From: Psilocybe azurescens
Lineage: Eukaryota; Basidiomycota; Agaricomycetes; Agaricales; Agrocybaceae
Length of the DNA: 58,242 bases
Assembly (NCBI GenBank): GCA_023853785.1
Contig: JAJIRX010001037.1
Location: forward strand, 1-58,242
Direction of reading: 5' to 3'
Below, piece by piece: positions 1 to 11,177 of the stretch (positions are counted from its first letter, which is position 1; each line of letters begins with the position of its first letter). The position numbers and the translations under genes were made by a program. The notes beneath the pieces were generated by a model, which saw nothing but the letters and a program-made list of their open reading frames with translations, made no database searches and was not told the DNA's origin.

Positions 1-2063
1 GAGAGGGAGAGGAGGGGGGGAGGAGGAGAGAGGAGGAGGAGGAGGAGGAGGAGGAGGAGGGGGGAGGAGGAAGGGAGAAGGAGGAGGGGGAGGAAGGGGA
101 GGAAGGGGAGAAGGAGGAGGGGAGGAAGGGGAGAAGGAGGACAGGGAGGAAGGGGAGAAGGAGGAGGGGGGGGAGGAGGAGGAGGAGGGGGAGGAGGGGA
201 GGGATGGAGCAGGGTTACCAGATCTGGAGGAGATGGTGGTTGATAAGTTGAGGAAAGGGGGAGAAGAGGGAGGAAAGCAACTTTGAAGAAAGAGGTCAAG
301 AAGTAAGAAGTTATTGACTATATTTTAATTTATTTCTAACTTTATTTTCAGATCAAAACAGCGTAGGACAACTGCAGAGAAAATGCAGCTGTTGAAGCTG
401 AGGAAGCTGCGGATTAGGAAACAGACTCAGTGAGTTTGTTTTTGTTCTTTGTTTATATATATATATTAAAATACTTTAAGCACTTTAAAAGTTCTGGCAG
501 AAGGAGGTGATTCAGTTGCACCTCCTCGGCGTTCAGCACCAGTCTCTACAATTGAGTCTCTTCTGACTGCTATTTCTTCAACTGGTGGTACTGGAACTGC
601 AGCTATCAATGCTGAAGCTACAACTCTGTCTGCTGCTGCCCCAAGCATCAATGATGCTCCTACTCCTCTCGCCTCAACCACTACAATGTCTTTGCCTGCT
701 CCAGATATTTCTGCTCCAGTTGCTATCAGTTCAGAGGAGCAGAAAACATCTGAAAACAAGCTTTCTGATGAAGGTTGGTGTTTATATTTATATTTATTTT
801 ATTTAATTATTTAATTATAAACAGATGCCACTATGGAAAGCCCACCTCGTCCTGAAGGTTCTTCTCGGCTACAGGTGGCATTTTTGAGGCCGAGCAGTTG
901 GATTGACTTATAATCCAGTTGATGATGAAGATCTTCATTTCTCACCTATTTTCAACAAAGTAAAGGGCTTTGTTCTTTTGTATTCATCTGTTTTGGATCC
1001 TTCTCAGCTTCAGGCAACAAACATGAGGCCTAGCATGCGGGTTCCTGTTACTGTCAACAAAAACTTAGGGCCAGTTTTGCAAAATGTTGCTAGTCTTTTG
1101 AACCAATCACCAGTAAGTTTTTCATAATACATACTAATTTAAATTTCTATCTGACTATATTTAGAAAATCGTATTCTTATCTGGGATGCTATAGATGAAC
1201 TTTGGGACATGAAGGGTTTCTACAATAATGCAGTGGAATCCAATGATGAAATTTCATTCAAAGTTCATAATGGTAAACAAACTCTTCATATTCTTTGTGT
1301 GAGTATTATATAACAAGCTCAGCATGCTAAATATTACTAATTCAATGCTATAGAGCTCTTTTGAGCCTTCGATTTCTTTTTCTTCTATTGCGCCATCACA
1401 TGCTCAATCTCTTCAGGCTGCATCTCTTCCACCTATCTCTCGTTCTGTCACGCCACACAGTGTTCTGGTCCACACTCGCTCTCCTTCACTATCTATATCA
1501 ACATCTGGTGAGGTTGAAACCAGTAACATCAACACCACTGCTGCTGAAGAGACTATTTCTCGTAAACCATTCACTCCTTATGAGTCCACCCTTGCTTCTG
1601 TTCTCAAGGTTCCAATGGATCTGACACGTCAGCACCCACCCAAAGACCTTCCTGGCCAGTATCGCGCTATTGTGCTGTTAGTGCTGCTCTTGACCAGATG
1701 GCTAAAATCTCAAAGTGGCCTGACAGACCACCAACTGAGAAGCAAGTCATCGAGCTTTTCATTGGGAAGAGTCAATGGAGTAACATGTGGCGTCCAACTT
1801 TTAAAAGGGCTGCTCAGTATTTTCCCAAGATGAGCAAGTGGCTTAATGGGGATTCTGATAGCATGACAGCAGTAGAGCTCTGGGGTGATGATGCAAGGTA
1901 TACTTTGAAAAATTTACAGGAATGGATGGATAATGATGGAAAGATGCTAAAGAAGGAAAAAGTTGTTGCTGTTGAGGAAAAGGTCAGAGCAAGTTCATCA
2001 AAGGATACATCTGAGCAGGAGAAGTCAAAGAAGAAGAAGAAGAAGAAGCAATCTGAGCAGTAA
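1..2063 (+). pseudogene. KDZ companion protein gene, copy 1 (5' end missing, frameshifted)
   Basis: Corresponds to the gene at 49407-51642. The visible exons are a Glu/Gly/Arg-rich tract (to about 282), a short basic exon after the acceptor near 350, a Ser/Thr/Pro-rich exon (about 491-775), an exon starting near 825, and a long last exon from about 1353 to the stop at 2061-2063. Extra or missing single bases near 382, 408, 870-890, 1095 and 1665 break the frame relative to copy 2. The last part is better here: codons from about 1698 to 2063 are open and include the motif WPDRPPTEKQVIELFIGKSQ followed by an acidic and Lys-rich tail. In copy 2 this part is frameshifted. The function is not known. 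It may be a transposon-borne DNA-binding or accessory protein, but that is inference from location only. Confidence 0.6.
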
Positions 2064-2163
2064 GTAGGAAGAATATAAATATATGCAATGTACTTTTAAA
2101 TGTTTTAAAATCTAACTGTTTGTATACTGTGATTTTTTCAGATCTTTTATAACAATCTACTTG

Positions 2164-4398
2164 ATGGCTATATCACCTCTACTTCCTCTATTCTGGCTGC
2201 TTATCTGTCTTGCATATCTTCCTGGTGTATCAGCATCAGGACCAACAACACCATTTCCTAATATTACATTTTTGGCTTTTAGCAATTTTGTGTCAACAAC
2301 ATTTAATCCAGATATTTCTTTGGAAACTGTGCTGCTAGTCTTTTTTCTCTAGTAGAAAATCCAGACTTGCTTAATTTACGTGCTCAGCCAAAAGCATCCA
2401 AGTTTACAGGATGAAAAGCGCATAATTGCTACAAGTTGGATGAAGACTTTGAGTCGTGCATTAAAAATCGACTTGATACTGGTCTTTCTATGCTTTTTCA
2501 ACAAAACCAATTTATGTCTGATACCTGGGAAACTGTATTAGCTGTAAAGCTTAATAATTTTTCCTGAAGTTCTGGTCTTTACACCCCATAAACAAGGTGC
2601 TTTCTATCAAAAATTGGAAAATGTTTCTCAAAAGTGTATTGAACCAGTGCGGATAATCTGCCCTCTTAACATGATATGTATAACTCCATTATGCAGATCT
2701 CGACATATTAGGGTATATACCCGTGGACGTGATTTACCATTGGTGACTTTGCTCAAAGGATCATCTATATTTAAAAATGTCCCTGTGTTAACAGGAGAAT
2801 GCACCAAATGCCACACATTATATTCTGCAGATCATCAAACTTATCATAATAATGACACTCGTAATGAGAGATATCTAAATTTTCCTAAATACATCCAGAT
2901 TGGAAGCAATATCTGGGTTGATTATGTTTTTGCAAATGCACTAATGAATGGCATATACTCATTTCATGCATCTGCAAATACATATACTCAATATTGGAAC
3001 AATAGCTTTGGCACTATTGATTCTGCTAATATATTTAAACTTAGTCGGAAACAAGTCTGGCAAGCTTTTGTACGGCACTCTATTAGGGTTGTGGCTGCAT
3101 CTTTACACACAACATTTGAAACTATTTCTGATATTGATATTGATGATCTTACTCAGCATGCCTTTGCTATACTTGGAAATGGTGGTGAAATTCCTGGTGC
3201 AAGAGAACATTCTTGTTCTGATTGTACCAAGCCATACAAAGAGACTGTTCAAGACAAAGATCCTATTCCAGGTACATTACCTGTTAAGCTATATACTTTA
3301 GATGGTGTTGTTATGGGGCCACAGGTTTGTTTTTTGGCTTTTGTTTTATTTTTTAAGTTTATACTAATTTTGTGAACTTAGATTTGTGCTTTTGATGGTT
3401 GCACCAATGATCTTATTAATGCACGTGGTGGTTCACTTTGTACAATGCATGAAGTTGAACTTGCAAACAAATGCCGGATGGTTGGCTGTGACAGTGATAA
3501 ATTTGAAGAAACTCAAGCTTGCAGGCAACATCAAGACAACTGGAAGCAAAGTGTGCAAGCCCGTAGTAAAGAAACTCTCAACGGTATACGCCGATTCTTC
3601 AAAGGCCTGGTGAACATCAAGAATGGCAACAAATTCCTGAAGGAGCTATTCAGAAACCACATGATGAAGAGATTGATGAGAATACTCATTCTACACAACG
3701 ACGAAAACATTATTTTTCACCTAATCGTTCATATTGTGTTGAAACTGCATGTGCACCTTGTGGAGTTGTTCTTGCATGGACTAAATTTGACAAGTCTGAG
3801 TCTCCAACAAATATTCTCCGCTGGCTAGAGCATCTATTTCCAAATAAAGATGAAAGACCAGCTTACATTTGTATTGATAAAGCATGTCAAGTTTTTAAAA
3901 CAGCTGTTAAACTCAGGTTATGGAATGAGTGGAAACAGACAACTCGTTTTATTGTGGACTCTTATCACTATACCAATCATAAGGCAACTGATGAAGTTTG
4001 CCGGAAATGGTGTAATCCTGCACCCAAAGATGGCAGTGCTCCAAATCTTGTGGGTGAAAAAGTTGATGAAAATGGAAACCTCATTCAATATAGAGAATTT
4101 AATACTCAAGTCTGTGAGCAACTTAATGCTTGGCTTGGTGGCTATGAATCTATCTTAAAGCGAATGACATCCAAAATTTCAATTGGTTTATACATACAAT
4201 GTTGGTTTATCATGTGAAGCATGTTCTTGGCAGGTTATCATCTTCAAAAATGAGGACTCAATAGATGATGAAAGTAGTGAAGAAGAGGAATCTAGTGCAA
4301 GTAGTAATAGTAGCCAGAGTAGCAGCCAGACAACCCAAAGTGATGAAAATAGTGAGTCAACAGATAGTAGTGATGATGAAATGCATGTCTCAGATTAA
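2164..4398 (+). pseudogene. CxC5/CxC6 KDZ transposase-like gene, copy 1 (frameshifted)
   Basis: Near-identical to 51743-53978 but with more one-base indels, for example near 2388, 2470, 2565 and 3590. The central piece 2614-3340 is open and holds the first cysteine cluster and the stretch before the intron at 3325-3382. The later CxC6 segment, the RNase-H-like segment with CIDKAC and CEQLNAWLGGY, and the acidic Ser-rich tail are all present but in different frames. Because copy 2 is intact at several of these positions, sequence error in this copy is as likely as true decay. Confidence 0.65.
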
Positions 4399-4439
4399 AT
4401 AAATATTATACAATTTTCTCTATTTATTTTGATTTCTAC

Positions 4440-4843
4440 TTATTTATTGTATTAAGCTTATCAGAGTCCAGTGGACTCCAGTGGACTTGCTTATATACTA
4501 AGTGTAAAAGATAAACAGAGTCCAATGGAGTCCACTGGAGTCCACTGGACTCTATTTATTTGATTTCTACTTATTTACTGTATCAAGTCTACCAGAGTCC
4601 AGTGGACTCCAGTGGACTCCAGTGGACTCTATTTATTTTGATTTCTACTTATTTACTGCATCAAGTCTACCAGAGTCCAGTGGACTCCAGTGGACTCCAG
4701 TGGACTCCACTGGACTCCACTGGACTCTGTTCACCTTTTTACACTTAGTATATAGCCAAGTCCAGTGGAGTCCAGTGGAGTCCACTGGAGTCCACTGAGT
4801 CCACTGGAGTCCATATGGACTGTGTGGGGATGGTAAAGTACTG
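4440..4843 (+). repeat. KDZ right subterminal repeat array and terminus
   Basis: Dense array of 10-bp units of the type GTCCAGTGGACTCCAGTGGA and its complement, mostly in runs of two to four. The runs sit in a ~75-bp higher-order repeat (TTTATTTTGATTTCTACTTA plus flanks) present about three times at 4440-4690. The array ends in the terminus at 4815-4843. Each 10-mer is close to its own reverse complement, so the array can fold. Such arrays are the usual place for transposase binding, which is inferred here. Confidence 0.85.
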
Positions 4844-5935
4844 CTGTCACACCAACCTTCAAGTGCCCTATAGCTGTCTCAGCCTTTAGCTTCAGTTTTC
4901 AGTGCAGAGATACACACACCCAGCAGTAAGATATATGCAAGACCTTGCAATGGTTGCTCTTATTTAGTAGCACCATCCATGAGATGATCTAATCACTTGC
5001 TTTCCAACCTTATTGACTGTGATTGCCTGCTCCGCGCATCATCTTGTCCATTAAATGAACCAATAGGACAGTTCTGCAGTGCTAAGCATGTTGGAATGGA
5101 ACACACTCTTGCAAAGTAATGTCTTTGTAAGCTGGTCATGCCAGTCCAACAAGTTGTAACTCTTGCACCAAAATGGTGCTATAAATACACTCTGGCATCT
5201 AGTTGCTCAGACTATATATGAAGTGGTGAGCCACCAGACTTACAGTCTTTCAACATTTACTGGCATGTATGACTTGTTTGTGTAATTCCATGTCCGGCAA
5301 CGCTGTGAAAATCCAGGCTATCCATGATGTCGAAGATTATGTTTCAAGAGGATCAAGCTGCACCTGCAGGGAGGGGTCCATGGTACTTTATTTTGTTCAT
5401 AATCATGTGAGTATGTATTGCTAATTGGTTCTCTGGAGTCTGGAGTCATTAGCCACATGCTAAAAATTGACTTGCATCGATCAAGCAGTGTCTGTACTCA
5501 TATGCCCTTCAGCTTATGATGGTTGCTTGTAGAGGAAGTGTGAAGTGATGAAAACAATTTGACTGCTCAGTGTCTTTGAACTATGGGGCAGTTGGTTTTA
5601 ATATGACACCTGATCCCAAACACTGAACATGAGGAAGCGATGTATCAATCTGGAAACCCGTTTTCCACATAACAGTGATTTGGTCAATTTACCCATGACT
5701 GGAGCTGAGGCAGTTAAAGAACATCAAATATTGCCTTCATGGGAGTTGTACCTTGATTGATGCATGCCATAAACCAAAATACGATGCTCTACACATCCCA
5801 CATCCTCATCCTTTCCCTCAGCCATGGACAGGGTGATCTGATATGATACACGAACTTCAGGACAATCAGTCTGAATAAATTCCACACTTACTAGATTACA
5901 TGATATGGGTAAGTGGTTCCTTCAATAGTAAGTAA
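4844..5935 (+). repeat. Block R1, 5' part (paralogue of R2 37090-38050)
   Basis: Diverged but collinear with 37090-38050 and nearly identical to 54426-55517. Shared landmarks include a stretch reading TATAGCTGTCTC near 4870 and 37130 and the segment CCATGATGTCGAAGATTATG near 5322 and 37483. A TATA-like box CTATAAATAC occurs at about 5170 and 37097. No convincing protein was recognised in it. It ends at the target site of the PIF-like insertion and resumes at 16719. Confidence 0.75.
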
Positions 5936-6407
5936 GGGCTTGTTCGGCTGCACCATCTTGCAGATGGTTATGAGTTCTTTACGTAAGTAAAGACTTGTTC
6001 TTTTAACCAGGATTCAATGGCGTCACAACTCCTGTGATCGCCAACATGATTTTCAACAATGTGATGTGACTTTGTAGCATAACCACGTGAATTTGTAATT
6101 TAAAACATGTCATCATAATTATAAGCTCACCCTTTTGGTTATACTTTGCATGTGATATTGGCACTTTGTTCGCTCGGTTACTTCCATGTTTCTTTTGCGG
6201 CACGGGGCTATAGCAATGCCTGTGGGAAAATCCCTTTCTTTCCTTCTCTTTCCTTTCCATATCATTGCTGCCTCCCCATTGTCCTTGGGGTATGTTTACT
6301 TGTTTTTCTGCATGATTTTTCTTTTGGTTTGTTGTTAATTGTGTTGGTATGTAGTCTTACATAGTGTATATGCTTAGCTTTTCAGCTTTACTGTAGTTTA
6401 GTAGTTA

Positions 6408-6817
6408 GGGAACTGCACGGGTTATGCGCGAGTAAATGACGGGTTTTTAATGTTAATCAAATAGACACAAATTTTATCCAATTTTTATAATTTATTTCAT
6501 GCAAATCGGTTGAGAACTCACAAAGTTATGCCCTCTGCAAGTTTGGGGCACTTAGGTCCAGTGCTGGGTCATGCAATGAGCTCAACATTGATGGCGGGTA
6601 TGCCAAATTTGGAAATTCGCCAAATTAGGTGATCGCAGCTTGGAAATCGTGATGTCACGGCATCAGTTTGTGTTGCTTTTGGCTCAAACTTGGTAGGAGT
6701 GTAGCTCACTCGATTCCGCACCGATTTGCACAAAAATTGCAAAAAAGGTAAAATTTGTCTCTACAAGCTAATTACATAAAAACCCATGAAAATCTATGGG
6801 TAACCCATGCAGTTCCC
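6408..6817. mobile_element. MITE with TA target duplication
   Basis: A 410-bp element with inverted ends GGGAACTGCACGGGTTATGC at 6408 and, inverted from 6817, GGGAACTGCATGGGTTACCC. It is flanked on both sides by TA (6406-6407, 6818-6819). It has no coding capacity. TIR plus TA duplication suggests the Tc1/mariner group, Stowaway-like. The identical copy is at 55994-56402. Confidence 0.75.
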
Positions 6818-7038
6818 TACCAATGACAAATCCAAATAATCTGCCTGATACTTTTGTAAGTTGACAGCTGCAGTGGCAATGGAGACTACAATCACAGGAA
6901 GATGAGAGATGGTGATGGTGTCAGCAGAGCTTGTGGTGTGTGAGGGTACATCAGCTGTCTGTGAGTATGATGGGAATACATTAAGAGAACCTGATTGATC
7001 TGCCAAAGTTCCAAGTGGTTTGACATTCTCTGTGTATT

Positions 7039-8354
7039 CAGTGTTGTCTTGACCTGATTGACTTGGTCAATAATTTGGGTCAAGTCAATCGGTCAGGTCA
7101 ATAAAGGTCAAGGGGTCAAAGTCACACCACCACTATATTCTGATTAGATCATTCTTAGTCTAAATGCAACTTTTAGTCTGCTTATTCAGTTGGTACCACA
7201 GATCCTTGATTATTAATTTACTCATTCTTATTGTTCCTCACTTCAGTAACCCATAGCCAGTACTATACCTGACCCTGAACTTGGCCAATTATTTCCTGGA
7301 GTATCATGTAGTGGATAAAATTCATCAAACTTGGTACCGTTAGATAGCATTTTATTAGCTCTATAGCTTTGGCTAAGAATAAAATTGAAATTGTGGCTTG
7401 AATTATGGTTATGAGGCAAGAACTGCCTTAGTTTCATCATACATATGTCACTGTTTCCTTGTTCGAAAATGACACCCCAAAATAGCCATCCACCCAGAGC
7501 CAGAATCGCCAATCCCCTCACCAAAAAAAATTAGGTATAAACACTCTGACAATGATGGCTCAGTCATAGAATTATGAAATATTCCTGCCATCACTAAAAA
7601 TTTGTCTGAAAATATCTGACCATCCAGCACTTCATTCTCAAACAACAGATCTCACCTACACCTTGCAACTAGGCAATTTTGAGGTGATAATTAATAGGGC
7701 TTCAAAATTTCTGGTCAGTTAATTATGGGTAGACCATTCTGTCTTGTATACAGCACTGACACAAATTTTATTTGTAAATTTGCTTGAGCTATAGGCAGGT
7801 ATTGCTAAAAACACCATGTTTCCTCTACACAGAGATCAGAAAGAATAACATAGTCAAATCCAAGTTAAAATTAACAAAAGTTGGAGAAATTTATTAAAAT
7901 ACGAATCACCAAGTTTCAGATTTTTCTGTTCTTTATCACCTGAGATACAGGCATATTATTCTACAAGACCAAAATTGTCAGTGTTCTATTTTAAGATATC
8001 AGTTCAAAATGTAATGAACCAAACAAGATTTGAATTGAAATTGGGGCTGGCCAAGTTCTCTGTCAAGCATCATTTTAGGTCATCAGGATGAAAATATTCA
8101 CTAAAGACTTTTTAATGGACTAAAATTATGAAACTTCAAACTGAATACCTTGAGACATATTTGTACCAGCCAGGAATTTTTTTATCTCAGGACCTCTCAC
8201 TCTGGTGCTATTTTATGTGCAACTTGAAATGGCCAACTTCAGGGTCACATACAGTATCCCTCAATTTTATTGACTAGGTCTGACCCAAAATATTGACTTC
8301 TTTTTTGACTGACCCATTGTCTGACTGGGTCTGACTGGGTCAATGACAACACTG
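7039..8354. mobile_element. Non-autonomous hAT-like element
   Basis: A 1316-bp element with a perfect 10-bp inverted end CAGTGTTGTC and an exact 8-bp duplication TGTGTATT (7031-7038 and 8355-8362). Just inside both ends are repeated (T)TGACC/GGTCAA words, a subterminal pattern. An 8-bp duplication with a CAGTG-type end fits hAT. Short minus-strand frames inside (for example 7243-7524) match no family I recognise. The same element is at 56624-57941. Confidence 0.75.
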
Positions 8355-8362
8355 TGTGTATT

Positions 8363-9391
8363 GAGACAACAAAGCAGCCAATGCTGCAAAATATGAGTTA
8401 CTATTCAATAGAATCTGATTATTGCATAATGAAACTCTTATCTTTAGTCTGAGTATTCTCTTGCTCAGTAGCAGACATTAAACATATAGATTTGTTTGAA
8501 TTTGAAGCAGTATTAGAACAAGGATATATCAGTTGAGGAAGAAGAAGAAAAACTAAGCTTACTAAAGAATTTGATCCTTATTATTCACAACAGTTTTTGG
8601 CATGCCCATCTGATAAACTTTATGTGTGCTTCAAATCTTGTTCTCTCAGTGATTTGGAGTTTGACTCTTTCTCTCTTATGCATACCAATTATTTACATCA
8701 CTTTTGTTAATTCCTCTTAAAATTACTTTTCACTTATTAATTTTTATCTTTAGTAAAGATGTAAGATTCATAAAATATATTCCACCAAAGTAATTGTGAT
8801 TTTCAGATGCACCTATGACTATCCCTTGTTCAACTCCTCAGTTGATCACCTGACTTGTTCTCTTTAGATAAATTTGATGTCTTGTTTGATTTCAAGGCTA
8901 ACAGATTCAACAATTCACATGAATCCACTTGATCTTGCTAATGTCACGTGAATTTGCTTCAAGTAACCAGTAACTGGCTGACATGTGATTAAATTATTGT
9001 GAATCATGATTATTAATAATATAATAACAATTATTATGATATATATTTTATTGCAAATTCAGGTGTAAAAAAATAAAAGAACTCATTAATGCCAGGCAAA
9101 GCCTCGGCCCTCACCACAAGTAACTATGTACAATCTCTATATTTAGTAACTTGTGACTTGATTAGATAATATCTGTGACTTTGAGTGACATTGAAATCAA
9201 TATCTACTCTCTACCTACACACGCTGCTGCAATGCCTCTCCAGCCTTGTAGGGGTCTCATATATCACCAAAGACTTGTGTTAAGCATTTTACTGTACAAC
9301 TATGACCATGTATTCATGAGGTCTGGAGTGTGACCTATTTCTAACACCTCTTCATGTCTTCAAGCCCTAGCTGCCTTGACTTTATTTTGGC
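8363..9391. other. Non-coding interior of the PIF-like insertion
   Basis: AT-rich with no gene recognised. Positions 9121-9172 (ATATTTAGTAACTTGTGACT and flanks) are an inverted copy of 16636-16690. Positions 9088-9111 match, inverted, the word GGGCCGAGGCTTTGCCCGGC at about 40891. This points to further nested repeat ends. Confidence 0.6.
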
Positions 9392-9396
9392 CCAGG

Positions 9397-9898
9397 TGTT
9401 ATGGACACTTTATTTTCTTTTGCTTTTCCTTTTTCTTTTCCTTTTCGTGATATAAAATTCTTCCTGTCACATGATGGACAACATCATGTGATTGTTACGA
9501 CAAGTCTTTTTCTTTTCTTTTTCTTTTCCCTTTTCTTTGTCATCCATCACATCATTGATACATCATCGTATGTTCTGATGAACTTTGCTTTCCATCATAT
9601 CTATAAAACTCCATCATATCTTTGATGGACTTTCACTTCTATCTTTTATGATACATCTTTCGATGAACACTTGATCTGTTTCCTCTATTCTTATATACAT
9701 CTGCTGATGAACATTCAAACTCATTTCAACTTGCTGTGCAGTTCATAGTATTTATACCAGGAAGGATCCACTGTATTCTTTAGCTAGTTCTTGAGAATCT
9801 AACCTCCTCTTACTTGACACCGCTTGGAACTCGCTGTTCTTGACTACTTGACTGTCGGCTTTATCCACACACGTGAATATAAGCTTGAAGTCGTAACA
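9397..9898 (+). repeat. 5' LTR
   Basis: 502 bp, starting TGTTATGG and ending GTAACA (5-bp TGTTA/TAACA inverted ends). T/C-rich tracts of the TTTTC type lie at 9410-9450 and 9508-9536. Confidence 0.93.
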
Positions 9899-11097
9899 AA
9901 AGAACTAGCTCATCTACGAATCTCGCCCGCTCCCCAGCAGACGAGACCTCTGAAACCCAAACGAAACACGGCACCACCGAAAGGCGGAATTCCCGCTACC
10001 GACAGCTCAGAAGAAGGAACCCTGACACAAAATTGGCAGACACCGAACCCGTCCAGACAAAGCTCTGAAGATATCAACCTAGGCAACGAAGATCTATCAA
10101 ACTCACTATACGACTTATTATCAACCCTGGCGATAGATCAAGAAGAACAAGACACAGACATGGTCGAAACAAACGGAAAGAAAGAAATCTCGATCAACAA
10201 ACCCACCGTATTTGATGGAGACAGGACAAAATCCAGGTCTTTCATGCAAGACTGCTACCTCTACATGGACATAAACGATGACATCTACAACACAGACAAG
10301 AAGAAAATTGCCTTCATTTTATCATTTTGTATGGAAGGAGGAGCAAAACTATGGAAGGAACAGTACTTGACCTCGAGGATGAAAGGAACTAGTCCCAACC
10401 AAACCCTCGAATGGGACACCCTCGGAACATTTCTCGAAAAATTCCACGACACATTCACTCCAGTGGATGAAACCAGATCAGCCATGAACGACATAAAACG
10501 ACTTAGGCAAAAACCCAATGAAAGAGTGGAAGACATCATCAACAAGTTCAAATTGTTGGTAGGACAAGCCAATCTAGGAACAGAAACGGAATCAGACCAC
10601 ACCCACCTCATTGGATTATTCCAAAAATGCATCACACCTCAGCTTGCCGACAGGATCCTGTACTCCGAAGACCTTCCAAGGACGATCCAAGGCTGGTACA
10701 AAAAGCAACAACATTTGACACCAACTATAGACTGGCCAAGGTCTTTAGAGAAGAACCAGAAGAACGTAGGAGGGCGCCACGATGGAACAACTTCCCAAGA
10801 AACAACAGGAACTACGACCCAAACAGGATGGACGTAAGCGCCATGACAGCCGAAGAACGAGCTGAATTAATCAGGAAAGGCGCCTGTTTCAGGTGCAAAC
10901 AACAAGGACATCTATCCAGAGATTGCCCACAGAAAGGACCAACAAACCAGAACAGAACCCAAGGACAACCCAGCAAGAAGTGGACCCCAAAGGAACTCCA
11001 TGCCCATATCAGGAGCCTGAACAAGGACGAAAAAGATGAACTCGCAGACCTCATGGTTAAAACAGGATTTGAAGAGAAAGAAGAAAAGGATTTTTAA
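9824..11097 (+). CDS. gag: Gag polyprotein of the chromovirus
   Basis: Structural protein that packages element RNA into intracellular particles. The open frame can start at 9824, inside the LTR, but the ATG at 10160 (MVETNGKK) is a more natural start because it is outside the LTR and precedes the conserved part. The capsid-like region runs from about 10200 to 10650. The frame shifts by -1 in an A5 run near 10697. The second frame, to the stop at 11097, holds one zinc knuckle CFRCKQQGHLSRDC (CX2CX4HX4C) at about 10887-10928 and a charged C-terminus. The shift is either a sequence indel or a real -1 event; a homopolymer error is simplest given the same pattern elsewhere. Protease follows after about 80 bp in another frame. 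Confidence 0.85.
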
Positions 11098-11177
11098 AGT
11101 GGAGAAACAGGACAACGTCTGTCTCTCCTTATCTGAAGATACAATCTGTACTTACGGCAACAATCGAGAATAAAACT

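Larger units (their letters stand above)
1..4843 (+). mobile_element. KDZ-type DNA transposon, right part (left end outside window)
   Basis: Same element as 47123-54425, cut by the window start. It carries the 3' part of the companion gene, the CxC5/CxC6 gene and the right subterminal repeats. The right terminus, read inwards on the minus strand, is CAGTACTTTACCATCCCCAC, close to the ends of the two short KDZ elements in this window. Homology to block R2 starts just outside it, which supports placing the end near 4843. Confidence 0.75.
1..8656 (+). repeat. Terminal direct repeat, copy 1
   Basis: This stretch matches 49576-58242 almost base for base. The offset drifts only from 49575 to 49586 over the length, so the copies differ mainly by one-base indels in homopolymers, with few substitutions. 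The match begins at the first base of the window and continues to the last base of the other copy, so neither true edge is seen. It covers the right two thirds of a KDZ transposon, the start of block R1 and the left part of the PIF-like insertion. Confidence 0.95.

Noticed and set aside
4440..4843. CRISPR-like array (short palindromic repeats with spacers)
   Set aside because: Units are tandem 10-mers in a transposon subterminal region of a eukaryote, with no unique spacers and no cas genes.
6003..7524. Short minus-strand frames inside the PIF-like insertion as transposase remnants
   Set aside because: No DDE, HTH or zinc-finger motif visible; the frames cross MITE and hAT boundaries.
10690..10710. 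Programmed -1 frameshift in gag
   Set aside because: An A5 run is present, but there is no clear heptamer plus stem, and identical one-base breaks occur in non-viral genes; an indel is simpler.
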